64,000 bases of DNA from Thuidium tamariscinum (GCA_947034885.2 OX344749.2:17003501-17067500), one strand, 5' to 3'. Positions 46,444 to 59,068 are shown, counted from the stretch's first letter. The notes: a model not told the origin generated them from the letters alone. Numbers and translations: made by a program.

Positions 46444-47354
46444 CCCCTAAATGGTGTTGACTTTGTTTTTACCAAAAACACTCCAAAATTGCCATTTCTA
46501 ATACAAGTACTAGTGAAATTGAAAACAAAAACAAAAACATTTTTTGACACATGTAACTCAAGGGTCTTGTAGTAAGTTGGTTTGAAAAGATGTGGAAAAA
46601 ATTTCAAACTTTTCCACCTCATAGATTGTAAGATATTAGAGTTTGAAACTTTGAATTCACAAAAAATTGGATAGATGCACTTCACAAGGTCACATTTGTA
46701 TGAAAAAATAAATTGGTGGTTACTCTTTGGATTTATTCTTCAAGACAAGTTGGATACATGCTTTGAAATTTTCAAATCACTTGGAATTGTAGAATATATA
46801 GGAAAAAAATAATAAATAGAAAGCAATAGAAAATGATTCAAAATATTAGATTGTGCACAAATTATTTATAGAATGGAAAAAGTTTCAATCCCAATGGTTA
46901 AAATTTTGTAATAAACAATGTACACCTAGTGATTTTATTTTTTCCAAAAATGTTGAAAATTTAATTAAATAAAGGATTTCAAATTTTTTTATAGAGTCCA
47001 TAGAGATTCTATAGCTACCCACAAACTACTACAAATTAAAACTCCTCGTAACCTTTGACACATAATAATTCAAAGCTTTCTACTTAGATATAAATGTAAA
47101 ATATAATTTCAATTTTTTTTGAAAGATAATAAATTTTAAAGAAGTGGGGCTATCCACTAAGCAATGAAAACTACATATCATCCAATAAATTCTTAACCAT
47201 GTAGTCAAAAGTTATGAAAATTGTTGGATTTTAGAAGTACTCATTGGAAAAATGTTGTGTGAAAATTGCAAAGAAAATATAATAAAATCTCCATTTGTAG
47301 GAAGTTGTCCAAAATTGCTATATTATCCCAAAATGCAGTTTGGGCATTCAAGGG
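46444..47354 (+). mobile_element. TTAA-class element, subtype B
   Basis: Left CCCCTAAATGGTGTTGAC (flank TTAT) and right GCATTCAAGGG then TTAA (47355-47358). It is collinear with 53634-54577 over its length ('ccaaaattgccatttctaatac', 20 bases shared; 'gcacttcacaaggt'). 911 bp. Confidence 0.75.
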
Positions 47355-47657
47355 TTAATCTCCTAAAATTATATATAATACAGTGGAAATTAAAGATTTG
47401 TTATTCTTGAAGTTGTAGGGGTTTAAATCCATTTCTATTTTAGTTCACAACCTCTAACTTTCTACAGTTTTAAAACTCCAAATAAAGTATGCATGCCCAA
47501 GTCTAAATTTCATGGTTCTTTTTTCAATTGCTTCTCCTATTTACATGTGTCTTACATATCTTAGACTATTGTAGATAAAAGAGACAATAGTAAGAAGAAC
47601 AAAATTGCAAGAAGTAGACCAAAATAGATGTATACCATAGCCCATCAAAGTGTTTAA

Positions 47658-48578
47658 CCCCTAAAGGACCAAGGCCTTTTTTCTGTCAAAAACCTCTCAA
47701 AACTGCCATTTTTGTTGCATTCATCCAAGAAAACAAAAAAAATATATTTTTTAAGAATCTAACCGTAGGATCTTGTACTTAACTTGATTGAGATCAAGTG
47801 GTAAAAATTTCATGAAGTTTGACCGTACAAATTGGAAGATATGAGCATTCAAAGTTGGAAATACAAGTTTTTTTGAACTGTGGTTTGCAATTTCAGATGA
47901 CTTTGACTGGAATTTGTATTAAAAATTGCACTATAGACTTTGAATTTATAATTTTTTGTATTAAGAAATTGAGTTGAGAGTCTAGGAAAAAAATTTCACA
48001 CAAAAAACGCTTGATTTTCATTCTTTAAAAAATTGTTAAGTAGATGTAGGTCCAAGATTGAAAGAAAAACTAAATGATTAATAACTCTAAGGTGGAATTG
48101 AAATACAATAATCCCAATGGTGAGATTGTTTTAGAAAGTAAACATAACCTTGTCCAACAATTTTTTTTGAAAAATTGTGAAAATTGCATTCAAAAATGAA
48201 TCCTATAAGTTATTTTTTCAAGAAATTGTTTAGATTGCCCGAAAAACAAGATTGTCCATAACTTTCTCATTATAAGTCCAAATAGAGTGAATCAAAGCTT
48301 CACATGTAGGCAAAAATATATTATTTTAGAAAAAAATTAAAAAATTAAATTTTGACTTTTTGCAAAAAAAAAATTCTGCCCACCGAATGAAAATTTGGGC
48401 TTTTTGTGGTATAACTTTTGCTCCCGGTCACCAATTGAAATAAAAATTACATTCCCATGAAGCTAATCAGTTTTCCTATCTTATGAGAAAGTTTCAAAAA
48501 GATTCATTAAAAATTGAGGTCTACGTAACCTGCCCGAACTCCAAATTGTCCCCCGAGGGGACAATGGTCCTTTAGGGG
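47658..48578 (+). mobile_element. TTAA-class element, subtype A, intact ends
   Basis: TTAA (47654-47657) then CCCCTAAAGGACCAAGG, and ATGGTCCTTTAGGGG then TTAA (48579-48582). 921 bp. It is the reference copy for the truncated relatives at 9027 and 26185. No transposase frame; piggyBac-like termini by TTAA duplication and CCC start, with Kolobok as the alternative. Confidence 0.85.
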
Positions 48579-48582
48579 TTAA

Positions 48583-50350
48583 GTAAGGTTAAGAGATATA
48601 AATCTCTCTCTATATATATATGCCAAAAGCTAAGAAATTTTTCTATACATAAAAAATTGTAATTTTTTTACTTATAAAACAAACTAAAGAATTTGGTATA
48701 AATGTCAAAAAGTTGTTGTCTACTTAGAGTGTATAGCATCAATTAGCTTGGATCAACAAAAAATATTACAAAAAATAGATTTTAGTTTAAAAATATATAT
48801 ACAAATCTTGAAAAATAATTTTATTTTGAATGCTTGCTACATCACTTCTTACATTTTTGATTCAATGATTAACAAAAAAATGCTAGTAGGAACTACCAAT
48901 GTTAGATTAAGGGTTTAATGCAACAAAGTTGTAGAATTAGGTTTAAAATAGCACAATGCCTTTTCTATGCAAATTCTTTGTGTATATTAATCTCTTTGAT
49001 ATATCCTTTATCTTCCTTCTAAATAATTCTAAATTTATTTCCAAGTTTCCATTTTTTCAAAATCCCTGAATCCTATAATTTTCATGATAACATAGAAATT
49101 GTTATAGCTATCACTAATCCAATATAATGATGGACAATCACTCTAAATGTCTTTAAAATTTGCCATGATGTAGATCAACTTATCAAGTATTCATATATTG
49201 ATTTTCATCCCCTTTTAAGATTTTGTCTAATATTAGAAGGGCATTTTTCTACTATTGACTTTTTGTCAAGTCATGGTCCTACCCCCTAGTTGAATTTTGC
49301 GGTATTTTGCAAGTCATATATAACTTGTAGGTTTTATATTCACTATAGCCAAGTTTCGATAGAAGATAGTAGATGAATTCACAAAGTTCCCTTCAAGCTT
49401 GATAGCTATTAATATTGTAAGAAGTCAATAAGATTGAAGCTCCTAAATACACCTTTTTGGGCTCCCTTAAATTTAATATATATAGCTCTATTTTGAAGCC
49501 TTACATCTCAATCTCTATATTATATCTAGGTGATTTGAAAATGAGAATTATAGTATGTAAACTTGATTCAATAACTCAATTCCAAAATTTTGCCTTGATC
49601 TAAAATTTAATCAAAATACAAACCCAAAACTATAGAAGTTCAAAGAAAAATTTAGTTGTGATTTGAAAAAGAATAGTTCCAAAGTTAGCCAAGTCTAAAA
49701 CTTAGTTTTGGTCACTATGATTTGGAATTACTTTATCTTTTGTCAATTCTTTCACAAAACTCAACAAAACTTTCTCCGCCCTAACATGTTGGTAAATATC
49801 ATTTTAAATTGTTGAGCACAAAATTGAAGGAAATTCAGACTTGTAGAATTGAAAATATTAACAATTTGACAACATACAAATGATATTTGTTCTCACAATA
49901 TTTGAATTTTTTTGACATTGAAAGCATGGAATAGCATTAGCCATTGTATAGAGAGTATAGGTTGCAACATGGACTATTATTATAACCTAATGCCATTGCA
50001 TTTGCCAAATATTTGTTGCATCCAACAATGTGTTCAATTTGTATTTTACAACTGTATAATGCATTTTTAGGGTCAAAGACTAAAGTTCATGGTGCAAATA
50101 ATTGATCAAAACAATCCAAAAAATTTAACTGCCATAAAAAATATCATAAAAAAACTCAAAATTATGCAACCAAATCCCAGCACTACAAGAGAAAGGGTGA
50201 GGGAGATTTTTTGTTTCCATGCAATGATAGGCACTTCTCAGCCTATTGGGTTTGCAACTTAATTAGCATGCTCTTGCTCAAAACAATCTTCTCTCTTAGA
50301 AGAAGATCAATGGTTTTAAAATGTTTAGAGTGTTGCTTTACTATGTTGTT
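48583..50350. other. AT-rich DNA, no gene seen
   Basis: A short (CT/TA) microsatellite at about 48605-48621. Nothing else was recognised. Confidence 0.4.
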
Positions 50351-50670
50351 GTGGGGAGGAGGTTCAAAAACCATTCAAGCTCTAACACCACTTATCTTGT
50401 CAAGTGTACATTGTTTGTACATGATGTTTTGCGTCTTTCCAGGAATTGACGCACATTTGAAGGGTCAGTGGTTTTAGAGCCTCATGTCATTTCGACTTCA
50501 AAATTTCATAACCAATTCCACATAGCTCAAAAATATATGAAATGAATTGGGTTAAATGTCAATTCTACTTGCCTTTCAAGAGAAATTCATTGAAAAATAA
50601 TTCAAGGAGTTTCACCACTTCAAAATTCAGTTCCAGCTCTTAGGTGGGTGCTTTATGGACCTCCTCCCAC
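50351..50670 (+). mobile_element. GTAGGAGG-family MITE
   Basis: Ends GTGGGGAGGAGGTTC and GGACCTCCTCCCAC. The body shares 'aaaattcagttccagctct' (19 bases) and 'catttcgacttcaaaattt' with 3342-3655. 320 bp; no clear target duplication. Confidence 0.7.
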
Positions 50671-50719
50671 CAACTTAGTTTTTTTTCATCCAAAACATTC
50701 AGGGACTGACATTTCTATG

Positions 50720-50875
50720 TCAAGATGTGCCTGTCACAGCAGTTGTCCACAGAAATTCCGTCATCCGCAGAGCCCTCTCACTGGAGGCAGGGAAATCTGG
50801 GGAAACCTGGAACAGGCCGGCGACGGCCAAGCAGGGGCACACAGGATTGGGAGCAGCCCTTTTTTTTTTACTTTT
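50720..50875 (-). pseudogene. Possible hAT transposase C-terminal remnant
   Basis: GC-rich patch whose minus-strand frame reads CPCLAVAGLFQVSPDFPASS then ERALRM. A proline, LA..A, a hydrophobic stretch and PASSER resemble the C-terminal dimerisation segment of hAT transposases, which commonly shows PASSxxSER(V/A)FS. The rest of the domain is absent. Chance similarity is quite possible. Confidence 0.25.
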
Positions 50876-51676
50876 TGAGAAAGGGCCAAGATGGCAATCA
50901 CTTGAAATTTGGTGAAGCATTGTGTTTTTGCATTCATCCATCTTTTGGACGTAAAAACACTTTTCCATCATATTCGTACACTTTTTCATCCAAATTTGGC
51001 AACTTCATCTATATTTTAAAGAAAATTGGAATATTTATGGCAAAAAAAGATTGGAACATTTATCTCGTGAAAAAAGACATTTATTTTGAAATGGTGCAAT
51101 CTCACCCAATGGTGCCGAAAAAAGGATTGATTGGGAGTTAACCCGGTTGTGCTATGTGGTAGAAACACCCAAAACCATCCAAATAAGGAATTCAATATAG
51201 TTGTAGGCATTTTTTTCTATAAATAATATTTTTCTAGTATTAGTGAGTGAAAATCATGAATACTTTTTCTTAAAATAGATTTTTTGGATGCCGTATGTAA
51301 TTTCTATGATTTTCCAAAGTGTTGGCTCTCTAGACCACTAAAACCATCACGTAGGTACATCCAAATACAAACGCTGCTAAAATCAGCAATGAGACAATCA
51401 GATTTTAGTATGTGTCCTTAATATGTGTCAACAAATTAAAGTCAAGTATTTGAAAAACACATTCATTGAAGTCTATGGATGCAATTGAATGAGTCTAGGG
51501 TCCAATGCAAGGTACATGTGTGATATTGGGTGTTTCTCTCTTAGTAGTGCAACGAGCTATTTGTAGAGGCTATTCCCCCCCTGTTTTCATCCTTGAAGAA
51601 AATGATTGAATGTTTTAATTATGATGCATGATAAAATTTCCAAATCTTGAGTTCATGTTTGCAATCAAAGGTCTCA
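50876..51676. other. AT-rich DNA, no gene seen
   Basis: Short frames without motifs only. Confidence 0.4.
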
Positions 51677-53172
51677 ACTCCTAAGGACCAACTAAGCTGC
51701 ATTTTTTTGGCATCAAAGCAATTTTGGGCAACTCACTATAGATGGAGTTTATGTTTTGTTTTTTCTTTGAAATTTTTACACAACGTGTGCCCAAGGAATA
51801 GCTTTAAGACCCAACAATTCTCATAACTTTTGACTATATGGATAAAAAGTTATTGTATAATATGTGATTTTGGTTGTTTGGTAGGTAACTTGAGTAGCTC
51901 TAAAAACTTCTTTAAAAACTTCTTTAAAAAAAATTATATTTTAAATTGATTCTTTAGGTTTATATAGATATGTGAAGCTTTGAATCATTTCATTTTGATT
52001 AATGAGATGAAAATTATGAGAGTTTTAGTTTGTGGGTAGTTTGTGGGAAATTATGGAATGTCTATCCTAAAATAAACTTTGAAGTCCTTTATTTTATTCA
52101 ATTTTTAATATTTTCAAAAAATATAGGGTATAAATTGTTTATTACAACATTACAACTCTAGTATATCACTGGCAGTTTCTTGTGAGTGTAGTCCATGGCA
52201 TGGATTGTCAATTCTGTTTCCAAAGATTGGGTGCCACATTGTTTTGTGTGCCACGCTAGGAGAGTTGTGCTTGTTGAATCAACCGTGTGATCATAGCCAA
52301 ACGGCTTTGTTTTACGCATAAGAGGATTTTTGGGCCCCCAGAAGACCGTTTCAGGGGTGTTCCCCGAAATTGTTCCCACTGCTGTAGACCAGCCCCCTGC
52401 TGGTCTGAATTTTTGAATTTTGAAAAAAAAAAATTAAGTTGTTTTTTTCAAAAAACTTCAGAATGTATTAAAGAGAAAAAAAATGATTCAAAAAAATATT
52501 TTAAAATATTTAATATTTAATTAAAATTAATAAATTATTATTATTTTCTGACATGGCAATCGCTCGACCACATCAGCATCGCGTTCCCAGTGTTTGGAAA
52601 CTCGCAGTCTTGTACAACAGCTAAAAATCCTCTTATGTAGTTTCGCCATCTATATAATAGAATATGATAGAAAATAATAAGTTGGTTGTTATTTTGTCAT
52701 ATTCATGTTATACCATTGGGATTGGCATTTTTCAATTCACTAAATAAATTATTAACAATTTAGTATTTTGGATCATTCTCTACTTCTTTCTACTTATCAT
52801 TTTTTTTACATGTTGTACAATTCCAAATGATTTGAAAATTTTCAAGCATATTGCCAACTTGAATTGAAGAACAAATCCAAAAAGTTATAACCATTTTGAA
52901 CATTTTTTCATACAAATGGGGTCTCTAAAGTGTTGCTGCTTGGATTTTCGCGGTGGACAAAAAGTTTTTTTTTGTAACTTAAAAGTCTGATATCTTGCAA
53001 TCTACACAGCAAAAAAAATTGAAATTTTTTCTACATCTTCTCAAACTAGTGTACTAAAAGATCCTATAGTTATATTATTCCAAAAATGTTTTAAGAAAAA
53101 AATTGATAGTTGTTCTATAAATGACAATTTTGGAGTGGTTTTGATGAAAACATAGTAAAAAACCTTTCAGGG
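51677..53172 (-). mobile_element. Reversed subtype-B TTAA element with insertion
   Basis: 51677-52150 (starting CTCCTAAGGACCAAC) and 52690-53172 (ending CTTTCAGGG) are the two parts of a subtype-B element in reverse: 'ttgtttattacaacatt' at 52140 and 'tacaattccaaatg' at 52818 match 53634-54577. About 540 bp, including the MITE at 52317-52637, interrupts it. The remaining length is about 950 bp, equal to the intact copy. Confidence 0.65.
52317..52637 (+). mobile_element. CATAAGAGG-terminus MITE, copy 4
   Basis: CATAAGAGGATTTTTGGG at the left and AAAAATCCTCTTATG at the right, 321 bp. An internal hairpin GACCAGC/GCTGGTC lies at about 52388-52404. The best-preserved relative of copy 1. Confidence 0.85.
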
Positions 53173-53311
53173 TTATATTAGCAATGAGAGGTGTTAACAA
53201 CATAATTAACATAGTACAAAATAAGGGATCTTTTTTTTTTTTTACTTTCACCGTTCGCTTGGCCTTTGCAATTGGCTTGTAAGTTGCACTATTTTAGACT
53301 TGATCAGTTAA

Positions 53312-53535
53312 CCTTCCAAGGACAAGTTGGTCCCTTGGTGAAAATCACGCTTTTTGAAACCATGAAAATCATCTAATTCTAAGGAATTCAAAAATATTTA
53401 TTAGGCACCAAATCATTGTTTATGACTTTACCTTTTTGTACAAAATTTCAAAGATGAATAATTGTAGTCCTGTCTGACCAACAAGTAATTCCCATCATCC
53501 ATCCTACACTCAATGTTTGCAATGATGTTCTAGGG
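53312..53535 (+). mobile_element. TTAA mini-element (220-bp class)
   Basis: TTAA (53308-53311) then CCTTCCAAGGAC, and GTTCTAGGG then TTAA (53536-53539). The body matches 62636-62857 ('gtgaaaatca', 'aagatgaa'). Confidence 0.6.
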
Positions 53536-53633
53536 TTAAAATGATGGAGGTGGAGACTTCTCCCTACTCTGTTGGGCAGGGCCTATAAGTTAGTTACAAT
53601 ATGATAGGTGGCTTGGAAAGAGACCTTCTTTAA

Positions 53634-54577
53634 CCCCTAAAGGTTTTTGACTATGTTTGCACCAAAAATGCTCCAAAATTGCCATTTCTAATACAAGTGC
53701 AATCTTTTTTTTTAAAACACATTTTTGACTCATGTAACCATAGGATCTTGTATTAAGGTGGTTTGTAAACATGTGGAAAAAATTTCAGAAATTTCCACAA
53801 TGTAGATTGCAAGATATAAGCATTTGAACTGACAAAAATTGTTTTTTTATCCCTGCGAAAATCCGGGCAGCTGCACTTCACAAGGTCTCATTTGTGTGAA
53901 AAAAAATTCAAAATGGTGGTTACTCTTTGAATTCATACTTCAATGCAAGTTGGCTACATTCTCAAAAAATTTCAAACCATTTGGAATTGTACAACATATA
54001 GGAAAAAATAAGTAAATAGAAAGAAGTAAAAAATGAGCCAAAATACTAAATTGTGAACATTTTATTCATGGAATTGAAAATTTTCAATCTCAATGGTCAA
54101 AATGTTGTAATAAACAATCTACACCTTTTGTTTTAATTTTTTTCCAAAAATATGAAAAATTGAATTAAATGAAGAATTTCAAACTTTTTTTGTACTGTAG
54201 AGATTCTGTAATTGGCCGCAAACTACCCCAAACTCAAAATCTTCATAACTTTTGACTCATTGATCGGAATGGATTGATTCAAAGCTTCACATGTCTGTAT
54301 AAACCTAAAGAACCAATTTGAAATTTCATTTTTTTTTAAAAGTTTTTTTGAGGAAGTTTTTTCAGCTGCCCGGGATGCCCGCCGAGTAAAGAAAACAACA
54401 TATCCTCCCATAACTTTTTAACCGTGAAGTCAAAAGTTATGAAAATTGTCGGGCCTTAAAGCTACTCCTCGGGCACACATTGTATCAAAATTTCAAAGAA
54501 AAAAATAAGAACTCCATCCGTAGTGAGCTGCCCAAAAAATTTATAATCTCAAAAAACAATGTTCAGGGCTTTAGGGG
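53634..54577 (+). mobile_element. TTAA-class element, subtype B, intact ends
   Basis: TTAA (53630-53633) then CCCCTAAAGGTTTTTGAC, and GGGCTTTAGGGG then TTAA (54578-54581). 944 bp. Its right half, reversed, matches 63492-63857 at the window end and 51677-52090. Confidence 0.85.
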
Positions 54578-54884
54578 TTAAATGGTCCTATAGGGAGGCA
54601 TGTAATGGACAATCAATGGTTCCAAAATGGATTGCCAATAATTATGAGTGCATAAATAAAACTTGTCGTATGTTGCTTCATACTTTGTCAATAGATGGAA
54701 TTAGAACCAAGGAGGTTCATTTCAAAGACAGGGTGTGTTTACTTAATTTTTTTGGATGAGAATTGATTGCCCAATTATCTTCTTCTACATTTTAAAATAC
54801 TGTAAGATTTGTTTAAGTTTTAGTAAGATTGCATTTAGGAGCTTCATGTATTACTTTTTTGATGCAGCACTGCAGATTTGAGGT

Positions 54885-55130
54885 CAAGCCATATCGTTTT
54901 TCAGAGCACATGTGCATGATTTTTGTAAGGCCTACAGGTTAGGAATAGGTACCTATCCAATAATTCTTTGAAAATTCATAAGTAATTCATAAATGCTCTG
55001 AAAAATATAAAACCACTTGGATTAGACTCCTCATCAATTCCTCTTCAAGAAAAATAAGTGAAAAAAATTTGAACATTTGAAATCCATCTAAAAGGCCAAC
55101 AACCCTTAAAGGATTGCTTTTCAAGCCAGC
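54885..55130 (+). mobile_element. Decayed GTAGGAGG-family MITE
   Basis: Matches 1-237 ('aaggcctac', 'gaaaattcataa-taattca', 'aaaaatat-aaac-acttg'). Ends are not preserved. Confidence 0.5.
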
Positions 55131-55132
55131 TA

Positions 55133-55324
55133 CCTTAGAACCTCTCTATCTCAATTGGTTTGGGCCCAGTTTGACATATTGAGCTACAGAGATTTATTCA
55201 TTCATTTAGAGAGGGTTAGATTTACTCACATCCTTTGTAATTTGGCTCACTTTGGGCCCAGTCAGACACATTGAGCTACCAAGGTTTACCAGCTAGAGAG
55301 GGTTTAATAAGAGAGGTTCTACTG
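55133..55324. mobile_element. Emigrant/pogo-like MITE
   Basis: Left CCTTAGAACCTCTCTATCTC and right (reverse complement) CAGTAGAACCTCTCTTATTA, with flanking TA at 55131-55132 and 55325-55326. CAGTA(G/A)AACCTCT with TA duplication is the known terminus of Emigrant/Lemi pogo-type elements. Two internal TTTGGGCCCAGT repeats. 192 bp. Confidence 0.7.
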
Positions 55325-55429
55325 TACCAGGCCCCTATCATTGAATGCACAGGAATGTGGCATTAAAAATAGGCAAAAGGGCAAACTTCAGTCATTGGGA
55401 CCACAGTTCGGGAAGAAAGTTTAACTTAA

Positions 55430-56156
55430 CCCTTAAAGGACGGGCCTATGACCACTGGTTGGAAGCCCCTTTCCTGGTCACTCAATTTGATACTGTTTGT
55501 GAACCAATCAAGTATGAAATTTTTATTTTTTATTTTTCAGAGATGGAAGTACATGTCTTCTGCACTTCACAGAAATTTGAGATTTTTTGGAGGAAACTTG
55601 ATTTTTATGAGATTTTTTGAAGAGAAAATGAAGAAAAAATCATAGAAAATAAAAAATTATCTCAAAAAATCTGGAAATTTCACGATATGTGTGAATTGTT
55701 GTGATAAACATCATGGTGTAAACTCAACTTCTGTGTACACCTATTTATAGGTTTCAGTGGACATTAAAGATGCAGCCAAAATTCAAATTGCAATAAAAGA
55801 TTCAATATTACAAATTTTTCCTAAATTTCAATTGGAGTAGAAACTAGAAGAAAAGACCTTCATTTCATTAGTTGGGTTCAAACTCAAAAAATGTCATTTT
55901 CAAGGAGAATTTTCAGATTCATTCAATTTCTCAAAATACACTAAAATGGCAAATTTTACCATCCGTTTTCTCTAATTACTTCTCAACTACATGAAAACAA
56001 ATAGTAGTTAGACTAAAAACTCAATTGGAGACTCTTTACAACTCAACGGGAAAGGTCATTAAAAAAAAAGTGGATGAAAAAACTATTGTTCACGTCCTCT
56101 GCTGCCCCTGCAAAGTCATCCGAACGCCAAAAAATGGCGCCGGCGTCGCTTAGGGG
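55430..56156. mobile_element. TTAA-flanked element, 0.73 kb
   Basis: TTAA (55426-55429) then CCCTTAAAGGACGGGCC, and GGCGTCGCTTAGGGG then TTAA (56157-56160). The interior is unlike subtypes A and B. Frames at 55345-55645 lie in it and are not genes. Confidence 0.7.
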
Positions 56157-56384
56157 TTAACCAGCTAAAATCCTACATTTTCTTGCACCAACCGGTTGCT
56201 TGGAGAATACTCTCGGCTAGGCCTTAAGAAAATAAAGAATATTCTTTTTTTTCCTCTAAAATGATCAGTTTCTTTCCTAAAATTTTGAACTTCATTCGGA
56301 AATTTTGGATTTCAACCGGCTGACTTGTAACTAAATGCCAGTACTCCCTGTTCATTGATTGGGATTGTTAAGTCTCTGTTTTCC

Positions 56385-57003
56385 ACAACTGAAGGGGAAT
56401 TTCATCATCATTCACCAACATGGAAGCTTTATGGTCACCACGCTGAGAGGGAGGACGGACAGACAGACGGGGGAGTGACGCCCGGCCGTTGTTAATGTGC
56501 AAATGAATGTAAGTTATGGTGTGGTTGGTACTGGGGATGACGGAGTACAAATTGCCGGAGGAGTCAGTAATGAAATATGTACAGTGTCGGGCAAGGCTCA
56601 ACAATGAGAAGCTTTGCCCAACGTAAACTGCAAGAAGGAAATTTGGATGAAACATAAGTTATGACAAATACAACAATTGGGATGACAAATACATAATGCC
56701 TGATTACACATTTTTGCCTGCATAAGCAGGCATTATGCCCTGATTGTGGCATAGAAACTGTCCTGAAAATGAACAGGACATTTTTCCCCCATGGTTTATG
56801 GCATTGAAATACAGAAATATTCATTTTTTTTCAAAATTAAAAAGAAAAGAACAGAAATAGGAACCTGTTTGGGGCTGGCCCTGCTTCCTTTCCTGGCTGC
56901 AAAGTTTCATGATTTTCATCCAGTGAAATTTGGGCAGTCCGTGCCACCTTTATGGAAGGACGCCATTCAGTTGGACATCCACAATGATCACAGGGAAGGT
57001 TAA
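56385..57003 (-). pseudogene. Possible gene fragment on minus strand
   Basis: Two exon-like blocks. About 57003-56869 reads LPCDHCGCPTEWRPS onward and ends AAACAG|GTTCC, a donor-like junction. About 56625-56370 follows CTTCTTGCAG, an acceptor-like junction, and reads YVGQSFSLLSLARHCTYFIT with a continuing 80-codon frame to a stop. The two frames do not join in phase with the simplest junctions. I recognise no family. The block has higher GC than its surroundings. Confidence 0.3.
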
Positions 57004-57058
57004 CTTAACAAGCCTATGACACACATAAGTCAATCATGAGTTCATGACTGGTTTGGGT

Positions 57059-57360
57059 CAGTGTTTTTTATCCTGGCGATTTGGAGCAAAATTGCATCAA
57101 ATTATTTTTTTGCCTAGCACCACACATAAACAAAATAAACAGTAAAATTTTGGATGAAATTGTCAATAAACCTCAAAAAATTTAAAACTATTAGATGAAA
57201 TTGTCAAATAATGGATGAAAATAGGATGATAGATATGTATTATGTGCTAATATTATATTTTCTATCTAATATATGGATGAATGTTGAAATTTGGAGCACC
57301 ACAATAAAATGAAGTATCACCACTTTGAAAGTTCACAAGAAATGAAAAAAAAAAACATTG
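57059..57360 (+). mobile_element. hAT-like MITE with 8-bp duplication GTTTGGGT
   Basis: Ends CAGTGTTTTTTATC and AAAAAAAACATTG. GTTTGGGT occurs immediately on both sides (57051-57058 and 57361-57368). An 8-bp duplication and CA..TG ends fit hAT. 302 bp. Confidence 0.85.
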
Positions 57361-59068
57361 GTTTGGGTTTGCCCTGTTGCCATTGTTGAATTTTTAAACT
57401 AAAAATCCATGAAAAGATGGTTGTGAAAAATAGGTAAAGCAATTGAAACCTTTTTTTTGGTGGACAAAGCATGAATTTGCTGTGAATTTTTGAAACATGT
57501 TATCTAATTGGCCCCCAAGAGTCTCCAAATAGATAACCCCCAAAGCAACAAAAAGCGTATCCATAATGACCATCTCACCCTCATAAATTAGTCTCAATAT
57601 TTTCTAAGATGGACACTACAAGAAGGCCTTAAATAGCCACTTCCTAAGATGAATTTATACTCAAAAGGTGGAAGTTCCTATTGTGTTCACTAATCACTAC
57701 ATCACCCTCATCCAAGACATTAATTGTGGCCACCAATACAAGTCAATGTAGTCCAAATCTCATTTATTGAAAAAAATTCATAGTAGGTTTGTGCAAGACT
57801 TTAATGAGTCATTCCCTTGGTGCTTGTGATGGCTCTTTTGCTTGTCGTAGGATGGTTTCCTTTAGTGCCTCTAAATGAGTTTGACCATGCAAACTTATTG
57901 TAAATTGAAGAGTCCATTAGAAAAGAATTGAATCCAAAAAGAGGCCTCGAGTTTTCTTACCAATTTTAGCACTAATTGGATGTAATTGCATGTAATTGCA
58001 TGAGTATGGAAGCAATCATATGTGGCATTACACCCACCACTTGGCATGTGCTCCATCATGCATGAAGAAACCATCATGAGACAACCACCACTTGGCATGT
58101 ACTCCATCCTTCATGATAAAATCATCATGAGATTTATGATATCTTGAAGTTATATTGGGTAATGATGGTGAATTTTTGAATTCATAGTGCAATTCTTGGC
58201 CAATTAGTGAATTTAGAAGGCTCTTCCCATCCACTAATTCATGAGATCATGGAGATGGATTGAGTAATGATGACTAATTTTTGAATTCATCATAGAATTC
58301 TTGGCCTAATTAGTAAATTGTGAAGGCTTTTTTCATCCAAATTTTTGCATTACAAAGCGGCCTCTTTTGGGGTTCAAGTATTTTCTAATGGCCTTCACCC
58401 TAAAAGCTATCAAAAGCTCAATTGTAAAACACATCATGGTCTTTTTGTGTCTTTTCCATGATGTTTGTAGAAAAGACAAACATTTGTATTCATAATGAGC
58501 CAAATCCAATGACACAAAGCACTCATGAAAATTTCTTCATTGAAGTATTGGATTATTCTATAGATAAATAGCTTAATCCATGAATCTCAAATTAAAGTTG
58601 TCTTTGCTTGAGTGTGAGCTTCAGTATTTTGGCCCCTCGCTTCCAACTCTTTGATCTATGTATGAATTTTCAACTAAGAAAATGTTCCTTTCAAAATCAA
58701 GCCCAAGTAGTTAAATGATGTTTGTCAACTCTATTTTCTACTCCACTAAGAAATTTCTCACAAATAATCTGAATTTTTCATGACTTATTGAAGGTAAGTG
58801 ACTACATTTCTAAACTTCAGAGGTCACTAAAGCAAAATCTTGCCAATTGCACTCCAATTGGTATTATTTTCTTTTTGTAAGTTTGATTTGTCAAGACATC
58901 TATTTTGTTTGGCTTGCTTTTGAAGTAGTTTATTTTCATTGTCAAATATCTAGATTTGAATTCTCTTGTACCTATTCAAAGTACTTTTTGATGTGCTTCA
59001 ACTGATAAAAATTTCAAGTTATAATTAGAATCCAGTGAATAGTCAGAAGTTTATTTGGAGGTCTAGTA
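57361..59068. other. AT-rich DNA with local tandem duplications
   Basis: CACCACTTGGCATGT(G/A)CTCC occurs at about 58031 and 58085 (period 54 bp). A unit of about 107 bp beginning 'aatgatg-tgaatttttgaattcat' repeats at 58160 and 58266. No gene is recognised. Confidence 0.6.
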
